64,000 bases of DNA, taken from Diplonema papillatum. Its lineage: Eukaryota; Euglenozoa; Diplonemea; Diplonemida; Diplonemidae. The notes beneath the pieces were generated by a model. The model searched no databases, was not told the origin of the DNA, and saw only the letters and a list, made by a program, of their open reading frames with translations. Numbering within the stretch: position 1 is the stretch's first letter; each line of letters starts with the position of its first letter. Below, in pieces: positions 53,601 to 64,000 of this stretch. The DNA lies in the NCBI GenBank assembly GCA_030068145.1, contig JAPJBO010000540.1, positions 89,862 through 153,861 on the forward strand, in the 5' to 3' direction. The translations under genes were made by a program, and so were the position numbers.

Positions 53601-54760
53601 AGGAACCCCAGGACACTACGAACCATCGTAGCACCAGGTACCATACACCCACAGCAGGAGCCCAGTGCCGGGGCCGTCGTACTCTCGCGGCAATTTGCCC
53701 ACACGGTTCTCCGAGAAACACCCCCGCTTGTAAAGGCCAGATACCGCATTTTAAACAACAAAAAGCCAGTTGCAGCTGACAGTGCAGTGGGGAGGTACTG
53801 CGAGTTCGTTGTCTGTGGGCTGCGGTCCTTTGGCAGAGCTCTGGCGCCTAGTACGCTGTGCCATGTATATTGCAGGCCGTCGGGCTGGCTCGAACACGAC
53901 GTGGACAGGGGACACAAAACAGAAAGGTGCGAGCATTACCTGGTACACTATGAGGGGAGTGAGCTGCACCATCGTCGAGATGTCGTACTCAGGGTTGAAC
54001 ATGGAGACCAGCAACGTCTTGCCGGCCGGGGTATCGCTGAGTGCTTGGTGGCGAGAGTACTTAACGTACACGCGTCTGTGGTCGACGTCCACGTAGCCAT
54101 TCGATTGGCAGTATTCGACGACCTGTGTTGAACAGTTGTGGATGAGTGGCACAAACGGCGTGTGGGAGGCAATTTTGACGGCGCAGGCACAAACGGCGTG
54201 TGGGAGGCGATTGACGGCGCAGCCCTTTCTGGAAATAACATTCTCCTCCTTGGTGTGCGTCTCGTGCTGCGATTAGCTCTGAAAGGGCAAATAGAAAACG
54301 AAACAACGGCCAATGATCTTCGCGCGTTTGCCGCATTTCCATCCAAGAAAAAACAGGGAGACGACCACCATCAGTAGCCCGCAGCTGTGATGGTCTTTGG
54401 CTCGCCATATTTCCACCGCCACAACCTGTATCAACGTCTCCAGCGAGGCATGACTTGGTCTGATCGGCAGCCTTTCATCTTTTCTCAGCGCGAACTGCAT
54501 AATAAGTATGTCACTTACTTGTGACCAATGTAGTCCGGATTTACACGTAAAGCATACCGCTTGCGCAGATTTGAAGTTGTCCATCTCGATCAGCGATTGG
54601 TTCTTGGCTCTCAGCATGACCACGTTGACGACTCTGCCGAACTGCTGGCACATCGCCACGAGCCCACTCTGGGTGACATCTGCAGTCACGTTCCTGCAGT
54701 GCACAACCTTGCTTGGGTCGCCGATGTCATTGACGTACTGCTTCTTGCCGGTGTTGACGA
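50676..54760 (-). CDS. PTBP: PTB-like (polypyrimidine tract-binding) protein, RRM1-RRM2 exons
   Basis: Family role: nuclear RNA-binding regulator of splicing that recognises CU-rich RNA through RRMs. Exons in order are 54558-54760, 53940-54122, 52613-52804 and 50676-50739, with phases fitting at each join. The first carries RRM1: SKVVHCRNVTADVTQSG, FGRVVNVVMLRAKNQSLIEM, FKSAQA; the second finishes it (RRVYVKYSRHQ) and opens RRM2 (TLLVSMFNPEYDISTM, LTPLIVYQ). The third gives QIFGNYGQVEKIVVLPKN, VQSLVQFSDKEQAEKVKGLL and FFLDIQ. The fourth gives FSKVPEITATANSTTSM, matching the IQFSK element after RRM2 in PTB. A further exon probably starts at 50486 (DVYGNWARMADYL, phase fits). RRM3/4 and the first exon were not found. 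Donors: GTATGC, GTAATG, GTGTGT, GTATTG. Confidence 0.8.
50946..51192. repeat. Inverted repeat, 35-bp arms, in PTB-like intron
   Basis: Arms 50946-50981 and 51157-51192 (GCCAGTTGTGTCCCCAAGCA and complement) differ at about three positions and enclose ~175 bp. A hairpin RNA could form in the PTB-like intron 50740-52612. Confidence 0.7.
51193..52095. other. PTB-like intron, further repeats
   Basis: Family C copy at 51673-51780 and a minus-strand family F part at 51960-52035. No exon recognised. Confidence 0.5.
52096..52252 (+). repeat. Family A element in PTB-like intron
   Basis: AGAGTTAAAGTTCGCTTGAA, GGTCTCCGTGTGACC, AGAGCAAGAAAGGGCTATAT, GTTATGGCTAGCCATGTCCG. Nearly identical to the copy at 30094-30272. 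Confidence 0.8.
52301..52510 (+). repeat. Family B element in PTB-like intron
   Basis: CAAAA at 52296-52300 and 52511-52515; otherwise nearly identical to 3938-4147. Ends about 100 bases past the donor at 52612, with a family F fragment (52533-52592) in between. Confidence 0.82.
52831..53020 (+). repeat. Two family A elements in PTB-like intron
   Basis: First copy 52831-52893 (AGAGGAAAGTTCGATTGAGG, GGTCTCCGGGTGACCG), second 52897-53020 (AGAGTTAAAGTCTGCATGAG, CTCTTAGAGCAAGTAATGG). The first head is 27 bases upstream (gene sense) of the acceptor at 52804. Confidence 0.78.
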
Positions 54761-56653
54761 CTGCAAAGATTTGGGTACCCTTTTTGTAAGCCACACAAAG
54801 AGAGAGAATCCAGACCTTACCCGCGAAATAGAGAGGAGCTACAGTGCGGGGACCATCTCTCCGGGGAGTTTCCGGTTTGTCACTCTGCGGTGACGGTGCA
54901 TAGCTGAACCTGAAGCTACAGATCGTCATCGGTTGGCTTGCGTTTGCCGGCCGACCACGCCATTCACCTCACGTGCCTATTGAATCGCCCAGAGGTTTAT
55001 TTTTTACCAAACATGCAATGTTGGAGGAAATAAGAACGCGTCACAGGCCATCCACGGCGTTTCCTTGTGCCCTGTACCAAGAAACAAACGTCCAGGGCAA
55101 AGCGTTCAATGAAAAACAATTCCCTCGGAATGTCTACGGAAGGAACAACCTGCACGCAGGTCCTCCAGAGCTAAAGTTCGCTTGAGATCCGGGATGTCAG
55201 GGTCACCGGGTGAGTGGGTTCATGTGGTGTGGGTTGTTTCTTCCGTGGACACTTTCATTATGAGTAATGGCTAGTCATGTCCGGGACTGTTTGTGACTGA
55301 CATCCATTACATTCCTGCCTTTTGTGTGATGTGGCAAAATTCCAGAAGTAATGGTCAAAAATGTGACATACCGTTGTCGGTGACCTGCATCACAAATAGT
55401 TTGTGTCTCTTGGAGGGAGAGAAGAGAGGAACGCGATGAGAGAGTGTCGAGAGAGAAGCAAAGGTTTGTGAGGCCCAAGGTGTGGGTCTGCTCCAAGGGA
55501 GGTGTTGGGAGGGAGAGCTGCGTCAGGCGGGGGAGAGGTGGTGTAGCGAGAGGTAGTGTGTCCTGGGGGAGGTGTGTTCAAGGCATTCGTGCTCGAGGTT
55601 TAAAGTGTGGGCGAGAGATTGCCAGCCTGCCATCCGGCATTCAGCTCGAGACTTCTACACTTCTACTTTGAGCTCGCTGACCCAGGTACCGATCACACCC
55701 GAAAATGGCAACCTTTCTCTGTGCAAGGAGCTGGACCTGCCCAGCTGCAGCTTCAAGTCCTGCTACAAGATCCCCTTGTGACAATTTCCCACAGCTACAC
55801 CAGGCGACAACTGGCACGTCGCCATGTACCACTCCCTATGGAGCGACACCAAGGCACCAATACTCGCCACAGTCTCGTTCCGACGGTGGTTGACTCAACT
55901 GAGCACCTGCGGTCAGCTCCCCCAAACACACGTCACAGAGACGCGAGATTTCCAAGATAGGTAGGTTTTGTGGAGAGTTCATTGCCGACGGCGCATTTTT
56001 TGATTGGCCCTTTTAAGTGGCGCTTTTTCAACGCCCGAGACGAGCAAATGTAAAGCGACCCTTCTGTGCGCTTTTTAAACCAGACGAATTTATCGGCGAT
56101 CGAGACACGCCCCGCGCGAATGTGCAAGTGGGCAAAGAGCGAGGAACGAAAAAGAAAGCAGAAGCAAAGCAGGCGTTGGCGGAACACGACGGAACGATGC
56201 AATGGACGAAGCGGTAGCCACGGCAATGCACCGCTCGTGTGTTGGCCGGCGAGGGTACACGTAGTCGCCAGAGAAGCAAGTGGTGTAAATGTGAGCAAGT
56301 CTCCTCCTGCACGAGTCAAGGCCCTCCTGGGGACCATAAAGTGGCTCTCAGGTACCTACAATGTGGGCGAGTGAACCTCTGGGGCTGTGAATTGACCTCA
56401 GGATGCGATGAAGGGAAAGGCCTCCCATTGATCTTCGAAGACCTCTAAACGAGCTGTGAACTGACCTCGAGATGCGATGAAGCGAAAGGCTTGATCTTTG
56501 CAGCCATTTTGGAAAAGTGACCCTCGGGCGCCTCGACTCAAGAGACGCAAATCAAGTGAGCCTGGGGTGACCATCGCACATGGGCTGTCGGTAGCACCGT
56601 TGATGCAGCGCATAAGGCCATGCCATTGGCGACGCAGGGGTTGCCTTGGCCGA
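54761..56653. other. Upstream part of PTB-like gene and intergenic DNA
   Basis: The PTB-like first exon should lie here or further right (it must end in phase 1) but I cannot identify it. Holds a family A copy at 55170-55320 (AGAGCTAAAGTTCGCTTGAG) and a TTTCCTCCAACATTGCATG word at 55020-55044 shared with 12630. Confidence 0.45.
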
Positions 56654-59254
56654 CTACGCGAGCAACGGGAAGAGCGACGCGGCGTGCGGTTGTTTTACGG
56701 CGTGCTTTTGACGGTGCACGGCCGCGGTGGCGGCGGTGACGCCCATGCCGCCGGCCCCCGCGCGAGGGTTCCAGCACGGGAGCAGGGCCGACATGCGGGC
56801 GGGCGGGTCGAGCCTGCCCTTCTTCTGCTTCGCAGGCAGGCTCGAGGCGGCCGCCGACGCGCTCGCGTACTGGATGCTGCAGATCGTGGCTTCGCCCACC
56901 GGCGCAGCCGTCTTCGAGAGCCGCCGCTTGATCTGCGCCAGGACCGTCTCGCCTCCCGCTGGACCGTAGGCGACAGTCACCCACCGCGTTTTCCCAGCGG
57001 CCGGCGGCGCGCCGCTGTCTACAATGCGGTCCGCCGTCGGATCGACGTGCGGCGCGAAGCTCGCGCCTTCAACGTGCACTCCGTGCAACGATGCAGACGC
57101 TGCTCTCGCTGGCGCTGCGGCCGCCGCCGACGGCGGGTCGCGGAAGGCCAGCAGCGCCAGAGCCGCGTCGCGCGCAGCCGGCGCCGCGTCCGGGGCGAGA
57201 GGGGTCGCGTGCTTTGGCTTGAGGGGCGGGGATGCGTGCGGGTCTGGGCGCTCGTTTGGCTTTCCGCCGTGGGCGGAGTAAACGGCGCGGCCGGGCGTCG
57301 GTTGGGCTGCTGCTGCTGCTGCTGGTGCTGGGGAAGACAGGGGAGGCAGCTGGTTGTCGGCGGTAGCACGACGCGACCTCGCCCCCGGGAAACAGGCTGC
57401 TGTGGTTGAACTGTCGTGGGGCGCTGCATGCGGTTGCGGTTCCTGGTGTTGCGGTTGCTGTTGCTGCTGCTCTTGATGCTGCTGCTGTTGCTGCTGCTCG
57501 TGCGGTTGCTGTTGCTGTTGCTGCTTCAGCTGCTCTTGTTGTTGCTGCTGTTGCTGCTGTTGCTGCTGTTGTTGCTGCTGCTGCTCTTGTTGATGATTCT
57601 GCTGCTCGTTTTGCTGCTTCTGCTGCTCTCGCTGTTGCTGCTCTTGTTGCCGCTGCTCTTGCAGTTGCTGCTCTTGCTGCTTCTGCAGTTGCGTGGCGCT
57701 GCCCCTTTGTGGTCGGCCAGCCGAGACGCTCGTTGCGGGCACCTCTGCGACGTCGCGGCACGGGGTCCCATCCGAGATCGCAAGCGCTTCGGAAACCCCC
57801 GCGGCGGTCTCGACGGCAGCCGCTGGTGTCTTTGCGCCAAGCGGCTGTGCCTCGTTCGGCTGAAGCAGCTCCGGCTCGGGCTCGGCGTCGGCGCCCCATT
57901 CGGAGAGAAGCCCGGAGGATATGAGTGCGAGGCTGGTTTCCGTCGAGTAGTCCCCCGATGCGGCAGGCGCGATGGTTGTTGCTGCCGATGTCGCTGCTTT
58001 GTCGGTACCCATTTCCGCGGGCTCGCTGGAAGGAGTTGCAGGGCGGGCATCCTGCGGCTGTGGTCCCGCCTGCCCTTCGTCGCCTGCGACGGAAGAAGGT
58101 CCGACATTCTCAGCGCAAACACCGGAAACGTGTTGCTGTTCCAGATCGGACAGCGCCTCCTGAGCTCGTCGCTGGGAGGTGGAATCGGGGTGGCTGTCGG
58201 CTGCCGAGGCGGTGGCAGCGTGCTGTTCGCCGTCATCGAGCCGCGCCTGTCGCGGCTCTTCTTCTGCCAGCGCCGTTCCGGAACGTTGCCGGGAGCTCGA
58301 ACCGGCGTTGCTGCTGTCTGTGAGTGCCGCGGTTCTGCCTCGCTTGCTGTCCTCAAGCTCCGCTTGCGGTTGGGATGTTCTGAGCAGCCCGGGTTCGGCT
58401 GGTTGTCGAGAACTGGAGGCCGCGTGGTGGCTGCCAGGCTTGCTGCTGTCTGCCCGGTCTGCGGTTTTTTCCCGCTTCCTATCCCCATGCTGCGCTTGCG
58501 GCTGGGATGTTTTGAGCCGCTCGGGTTCGGCTGGCTGTCGAAAGTCGGAGCCGGCGTGGCTGCCAGGCGTGCCGCTGTCCGCCAGGACGGATCTCTTCCG
58601 CTTGCTATCCTCAAGCTGCGCTTGCGGCTGGGATGCTGCGAGTTCGGCTGGCTGTCGCGAGTCGGAGCCGGCGTGGCTGCCAGGCGTGCCGCTGTCCGCC
58701 AGGACGGATCTTTTCCGCTTGCCATCCTCAAGCTGCGCTAGCGGCTCGGACGCTGCGAGTTCAGCTGGCTGTCGGGAATCAAAGCCAGGCTTGCCGCTGA
58801 CAGGTCCTCCCTTGCTATCCTCAAACTGCGTTTGTCGCGGGGACGCTGCGAGCAGCGCGGGCCCGGCTGTTGTTTGCCGGGAGTTTGCCCCCGGTTGCTG
58901 GCTGCTGCCCGCCAGCAGGACGGCCGATTTTTCCCACCCGCCGCCCTGAGGCCGCGCCTGCGGCTGCGCCGCTTCGGGAGACGCGGGCTCCGCGCGCCGG
59001 ATGGTGGAGCTGGGCTTGCCGCCGGCCCCGCCTTGCTTCTGCTGCGCGGTCCGGCGGTGCTCCTCGAGGTTCCGCTGCCGCAGGATGAGCTGCCGCTCGC
59101 GGTACGACATAGGCGGGTCGCCGCCGCCGGAGGCGAGCTGCATCGTGACGCCCCCTTGCAGGTCCTGCTCGCGGACGACGCTCTGGGCGTGCTGGACTGT
59201 GAAAGCCGCGCCCACACGTTGGTACGACCAGGAAGCCACCGCCGGCGAGGCCAC
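56654..59254 (-). CDS. Large disordered Gln-rich protein exon, unrecognised
   Basis: 866 codons without a break, opening right after a CCCCAACAG acceptor (AG at 59256-59255) preceded by a (CT)n tract, so at least one upstream exon exists. The N-terminus (SWSYQRVGAAFTVQHAQSVV, MSYRERQLILRQRNLEEHRR) and the C-terminus (RWVTVAYGPAGGETVLAQIK) look folded or helical but match nothing I know. Between them lie about six 39-residue repeats around SRQPAELAASQPQAQLED and SKRKRSVLADSGTPGSHAGS (117-bp DNA period near 58330-58860), an acidic/Ala region, and a poly-Gln tract (57455-57700). The disorder suggests a scaffold or nuclear regulator, which is inference only. The stop follows SLFPLLA. A Leu-rich frame on the other strand is its mirror image. 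Confidence 0.65.
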   Translation of the reverse strand: MASPAVASWSYQRVGAAFTVQHAQSVVREQDLQGGVTMQLASGGGDPPMSYRERQLILRQRNLEEHRRTAQQKQGGAGGKPSSTIRRAEPASPEAAQPQARPQGGGWEKSAVLLAGSSQQPGANSRQTTAGPALLAASPRQTQFEDSKGGPVSGKPGFDSRQPAELAASEPLAQLEDGKRKRSVLADSGTPGSHAGSDSRQPAELAASQPQAQLEDSKRKRSVLADSGTPGSHAGSDFRQPAEPERLKTSQPQAQHGDRKREKTADRADSSKPGSHHAASSSRQPAEPGLLRTSQPQAELEDSKRGRTAALTDSSNAGSSSRQRSGTALAEEEPRQARLDDGEQHAATASAADSHPDSTSQRRAQEALSDLEQQHVSGVCAENVGPSSVAGDEGQAGPQPQDARPATPSSEPAEMGTDKAATSAATTIAPAASGDYSTETSLALISSGLLSEWGADAEPEPELLQPNEAQPLGAKTPAAAVETAAGVSEALAISDGTPCRDVAEVPATSVSAGRPQRGSATQLQKQQEQQLQEQRQQEQQQREQQKQQNEQQNHQQEQQQQQQQQQQQQQQQQEQLKQQQQQQPHEQQQQQQHQEQQQQQPQHQEPQPHAAPHDSSTTAACFPGARSRRATADNQLPPLSSPAPAAAAAAQPTPGRAVYSAHGGKPNERPDPHASPPLKPKHATPLAPDAAPAARDAALALLAFRDPPSAAAAAPARAASASLHGVHVEGASFAPHVDPTADRIVDSGAPPAAGKTRWVTVAYGPAGGETVLAQIKRRLSKTAAPVGEATICSIQYASASAAASSLPAKQKKGRLDPPARMSALLPCWNPRAGAGGMGVTAATAAVHRQKHAVKQPHAASLFPLLA

Positions 59255-59285
59255 CTGTTGGGGGTTTGCTGGTTTGGAGGGATAA

Positions 59286-59321
<36 letters not shown>

Positions 59322-60079
59322 GAGTTAGAGGGAGATGAAGTATGGGTAAAAATACAGTGGTGTCACCTGAGGGGGGTAATCTCAGGGCCGCCCACGCGAT
59401 AAAGCCGTTAAGCACTGGGAACTTTTAAGTACACATGGACCACACGGATCAGCATGCGCCAGCATGCACTGCCGATAAGCAGCGGCCGCGGCTTATCCCG
59501 TGACACCTTTTACATGTGAGCGTCTTTTTATTACCTGATAAGGCTTTTTCAGAATATGACCACCTGGTCCAGACTGGGGGCAGAACGGGGCCAAGGCACC
59601 CCAGAAACTGTTTTGTGGGTTCGTATCCACGACAGTAGGGCCCTGGGGTCCTCGGAGACACCCCGGCAGCCCATTTCTGACATTTTGAGGGTCCTTCCAC
59701 CCTTCCAGGGAGGGGGCCGACAACAAGCAGCGCCAACTATTTTGCCACGGACTGCCAGATCAGGTTCAGAATGGGTTAGGTGAAGCAAGCGGGCCCTAGA
59801 AAAGGCCAATAAGCACGGAATGGATGCTAAAACGCAAACGGCAGGTCTCTGAAGAACCAGCTACGCTCAATAGGCAAGAAACCCTCACGCAATAACTATC
59901 CAGGCCCCTCCCCGACCACTCCCCACCTCACACCATCCAGAATATGAGACTGCTGGCCACCTTGTTGGACGAGCTCCGGGGGCAAAAGCCGTTTGGCTCG
60001 CAGAACGGTTCCGTCAAGCTGATGATGAGCTGATAATGAAGTAACTGCGGAAAGCTCTAGACGTGCTGAGTGGGGGTGA
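59255..60079. other. Intron/intergenic DNA before the minisatellite
   Basis: (GA)n at 59288-59321 is the polypyrimidine tract (gene sense) of the 59254 acceptor. The upstream exon was not identified. Minus-strand frames at 59449-59809 have no domain signature. Confidence 0.45.
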
Positions 60080-63000
60080 CAAATCTCGCGACCAAGGTAT
60101 TCGAAAATCTCGCCGCCAAGGTATTCGAAAATCTCGCCGCCAAGGTATTCAAAAATCTCGCCGCCAAGGTATTCGAAAATCTCGCCGCCAAGGTATTCGA
60201 AATCTCGCCGCCAAGGTATTCAAAAATCTCGCCGCCAAGGTATTCAAAAATCTCGCCACCAAGGTATTCAAAAATCTCGCCGCCAAGGTATTCGAAAATC
60301 TCGCCGCCAAGGTATTCGAAAATCTCTCACCAAGGTATTCAAAAATCTCGCCACCAAGGTATTCAAAAATCTCGCCGCCAAGGTATTCGAAAATCTCGCC
60401 GCCAAGGTATTCGAAAATCTCGCCGCCAAGGTATTCGAAATCTCGCCGCCAAGGTATTCGAAAATCTCGCCGCCAAGGTATTCGAAAATCTCGCCGCCAA
60501 GGTATTCGAAATCTCGCCGCCAAGGTATTCAAAAATCTCGCCGCCAAGGTATTCGAAAACCTCGCCGCCAAAGTATTCAAAAATCTCGCCGCCAAGGTAT
60601 TCGAAATCTCGCCGCCAAGGTATTCGAAAATCTCGCCGCCAAGGTATTCGAAATCTCGCCGCCAAGGTATTCGAAAATCTCGCCGCCAAGGTATTCGAAA
60701 ATCTCGCCGCCAAGGTATTCGAAAATCTCGCCGCCAAGGTATTCGAAAATCTCGCCGCCAAGGTATTCGAAAATCTCGCCGCCAAGGTATTCGAAAATCT
60801 CGCCGCCAAGGTATTCGAAATCTCGCCGCCAAGGTATTCAAAAATCTCGCCGCCAAGGTATTCGAAAATCTCGCCGCCAAGGTATTCAAAAATCTCGCCG
60901 CCAAGGTATTCGAAAATCTCGCCGCCAAGGTATTCAAAAATCTCGCCACCAAGGTATTCGAAAATCTCGCCGCCAAGGTATTCGAAATCTCGCCGCCAAG
61001 GTATTCGAAAACCTCGCCGCCAAAGTATTCAAAAATCTCGCCGCCAAGGTATTCGAAATCTCGCCGCCAAGGTATTCAAAAATCTCGCCGCCAAGGTATT
61101 CGAAAATCTCTCACCAAGGTATTCAAAAATCTCGCCACCAAGGTATTCGAAAATCTCGCCGCCAAGGTATTCGAAATCTCGCCGCCAAGGTATTCGAAAA
61201 TCTCGCCGCCAAGGTATTCGAAAATCTCGCCGCCAAGGTATTCGAAATCTCGCCGCCAAGGTATTCGAAAAATCTCGCCGCCAAGGTATTCGAAAATCTC
61301 GCCGCCAAGGTATTCAAAAATCTCGCCGCCAAGGTATTCGAAAATCTCGCCGCCAAGGTATTCGAAAATCTCGCCGCCAAAGTATTCAAAAATCTCGCCG
61401 CCAAGGTATTCGAAATCTCGCCGCCAAGGTATTCGAAATCTCGCCGCCAAGGTATTCGAAAATCTCTCACCAAGGTATTCAAAAATCTCGCCACCAAGGT
61501 ATTCGAAAATCTCGCCGCCAAGGTATTCGAAATCTCGCCGCCAAGGTATTCGAAAATCTCGCCGCCAAGGTATTCGAAAATCTCGCCGCCAAGGTATTCG
61601 AAAATCTCGCCGCCAAGGTATTCAAAAATCTCGCCGCCAAGGTATTCGAAATCTCGCCGCCAAGGTATTCAAAAATCTCGCCGCCAAGGTATTCGAAAAC
61701 CTCGCCGCCAAGGTATTCAAAAATCTCGCCGCCAAGGTATTCGAAATCTCGCCGCCAAGGTATTCGAAAATCTCGCCGCCAAGGTATTCGAAAATCTCGC
61801 CGCCAAGGTATTCGAAAATCTCGCCGCCAAGGTATTCGAAAATCTCGCCGCCAAGGTATTCAAAAATCTCGCCGCCAAGGTATTCGAAAATCTCGCCGCC
61901 AAGGTATTCGAAAATCTCGCCGCCAAGGTATTCGAAAATCTCGCCGCCAAGGTATTCAAAAATCTCGCCGCCAAGGTATTCGAAAATCTCGCCGCCAAGG
62001 TATTCAAAAATCTCGCCGCCAAGGTATTCGAAAATCTCGCCGCCAAGGTATTCAAAAATCTCGCCACCAAGGTATTCGAAAATCTCGCCGCCAAGGTATT
62101 CGAAATCTCGCCGCCAAGGTATTCGAAAACCTCGCCGCCAAAGTATTCAAAAATCTCGCCGCCAAGGTATTCGAAATCTCGCCGCCAAGGTATTCAAAAA
62201 TCTCGCCGCCAAGGTATTCGAAAATCTCTCACCAAGGTATTCAAAAATCTCGCCACCAAGGTATTCGAAAATCTCGCCGCCAAGGTATTCGAAATCTCGC
62301 CGCCAAGGTATTCGAAAATCTCGCCGCCAAGGTATTCGAAAATCTCGCCGCCAAGGTATTCAAAAATCTCGCCGCCAAGGTATTCAAAAATCTCGCCGCC
62401 AAGGTATTCGAAATCTCGCCGCCAAGGTATTCGAAAATCTCGCCGCCAAGGTATTCAAAAATCTCGCCGCCAAGGTATTCGAAAATCTCGCCGCCAAGGT
62501 ATTCGAAAATCTCGCCGCCAAAGTATTCAAAAATCTCGCCGCCAAGGTATTCGAAATCTCGCCGCCAAGGTATTCGAAAATCTCGCCGCCAAGGTATTCG
62601 AAAATCTCTCACCAAGGTATTCAAAAATCTCGCCACCAAGGTATTCGAAAATCTCGCCGCCAAGGTATTCGAAATCTCGCCGCCAAGGTATTCGAAAATC
62701 TCGCCGCCAAGGTATTCGAAAATCTCGCCGCCAAGGTATTCGAAATCTCGCCGCCAAGGTATTCAAAAATCTCGCCGCCAAGGTATTCGAAAATCTCGCC
62801 GCCAAGGTATTCGAAATCTCGCCGCCAAGGTATTCGAAAACCTCGCCGCCAAAGTATTCAAAAATCTCGCCGCCAAGGTATTCGAAATCTCGCCGCCAAG
62901 GTATTCGAAAATCTCGCCGCCAAGGTATTCGAAATCTCGCCGCCAAGGTATTCGAAAATCTCTCACCAAGGTATTCAAAATATTCGAAAATCTCGCCGCC

Positions 63001-64000
63001 AAGGTATTCGAAATCTCGCCGCCAAGGTATTCGAAAATCTCGCCGCCAAGGTATTCGAAATCTCGCCGCCAAGGTATTCGAAAACCTCGCCGCCAAAGTA
63101 TTCAAAAATCTCGCCGCCAAGGTATTCGAAATCTCGCCGCCAAGGTATTCGAAAATCTCGCCGCCAAGGTATTCGAAATCTCGCCGCCAAGGTATTCAAA
63201 AATCTCGCCACCAAGGTATTCAAAAATCTCGCCGCCAAGGTATTCGAAAATCTCGCCGCCAAGGTATTCGAAAATCTCGCCGCCAAGGTATTCGAAAATC
63301 TCGCCGCCAAGGTATTCGAAAATCTCGCCGCCAAGGTATTCGAAATCTCGCCGCCAAGGTATTCAAAAATCTCGCCGCCAAGGTATTCGAAAATCTCGCC
63401 GCCAAGGTATTCAAAAATCTCGCCGCCAAGGTATTCGAAAATCTCGCCGCCAAGGTATTCGAAAATCTCGCCGCCAAGGTATTCGAAAATCTCGCCGCCA
63501 AGGTATTCGAAAATCTCGCCGCCAAGGTATTCGAAATCTCGCCGCCAAGGTATTCGAAAATCTCGCCGCCAAGGTATTCAAAAATCTCGCCGCCAAGGTA
63601 TTCAAAAATCTCGCCGCCAAGGTATTCGAAAATCTCGCCGCCAAGGTATTCGAAAATCTCGCCGCCAAGGTATTCAAAAATCTCGCCGCCAAGGTATTCG
63701 AAATCTCGCCGCCAAGGTATTCGAAATCTCGCCGCCAAGGTATTCAAAAATCTCGCCGCCAAGGTATTCAAAAATCTCGCCGCCAAGGTATTCGAAATCT
63801 CGCCGCCAAGGTATTCAAAAATCTCGCCGCCAAGGTATTCGAAAATCTCGCCGCCAAGGTATTCGAAATCTCGCCGCCAAGGTATTCGAAAATCTCGCCG
63901 CCAAGGTATTCGAAAATCTCGCCGCCAAGGTATTCGAAATCTCGCCGCCAAGGTATTCAAAAATCTCGCCGCCAAGGTATTCGAAATCTCGCCGCCAAGG
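60080..64000 (+). repeat. 22/24-bp minisatellite with higher-order structure, open at right
   Basis: At least 3.9 kb, roughly 165 units of CTCGCCGCCAAGGTATTC plus GAAAAT, CAAAAAT or GAAAT; units with GAAAT are 22 bp and the others 24 bp. Variant units recur together: CTCTCACCAAGG followed by CTCGCCACCAAGG near 60325, 61108, 61464, 62225, 62605 (and partly 62958), and CCTCGCCGCCAAAGTATTC near 60556, 61011, 62129, 62839, 63085. The peptides read from it (NTLAARF-type) shift frame at every 22-bp unit. Confidence 0.95.

Noticed and set aside
57416-58741. 441-codon Leu-rich plus-strand frame
   Set aside because: It is the antisense image of the Gln-rich exon; the opposite strand has acceptor context and non-repetitive protein-like ends.
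60149-63975. Many long minus-strand frames of NTLAARF/RIPWRRD repeats
   Set aside because: They are translations of the 22/24-bp minisatellite; 22-bp units change frame constantly, so no single protein is maintained.
1-64000. Dinoflagellate spliced-leader sequence or telomere repeats
   Set aside because: I looked for the CCGTAGCCATTTTGGCTCAAG-like leader and for telomere tandem repeats and saw neither.

Overview
The window is nuclear DNA from a repeat-rich protist with introns. The best lineage clue is a diverged 18S rRNA fragment at 17573-17703. As I remember rRNA sequences, its wording (ACTACCGTGGC, CACATCTAAGG) is the alveolate form seen in dinoflagellates, chromerids and apicomplexans, so I favour a myzozoan alveolate, with a chromerid as a guess. 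All supported host genes lie on the minus strand and use GT-AG introns.

Host genes, left to right: glutathione synthetase (GSS, 222-1476, C-terminal exon off the left edge or unplaced); a G3BP-like protein with NTF2 and RRM domains (first coding exon 18413-19621), preceded by an unrecognised terminal exon (19705-19917); a papain-fold protein with signal peptide (24306-25208) that has lost its catalytic Cys and His, followed by a broken partial tandem copy (25370-25686); a complete RBM28/Nop4-like nucleolar RNA-binding protein gene of four phase-matched coding exons (27529-38869) with a shattered duplicate of its first coding exon next to it (39355-39851); a PTB-like splicing regulator in at least four exons (50676-54760), probably ending in a Met/Gln/Gly-rich exon (49546-49799); and a large disordered Gln-rich protein exon (56654-59254).

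Most of the remaining DNA is transposons and short repeats. There are three degraded cut-and-paste transposase genes (2401-4480, 6501-7382, 31514-32420), several MITE families (TA, 8-bp or unknown target duplications), a tRNA-headed composite repeat in three copies, and two abundant short families that I call A (AGAGTTAAAGTTCGCTTGA...) and B (TACTCGAGGG...CTTATA, CAAAA target duplications). Family A repeatedly sits antisense just upstream of 3' splice sites, and two exons are bracketed by A and B. The right end (60080-64000) is a 22/24-bp minisatellite with higher-order structure that runs off the window. I found no LTR or virus-like element, no CRISPR array and no convincing functional tRNA.

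Three of the host genes (G3BP-like, RBM28-like, PTB-like) encode RNA-binding proteins of mRNA or ribosome biology. No operon-like arrangement or shared regulatory site is visible. Family names A-M are my own labels, defined only by copies seen in this window.
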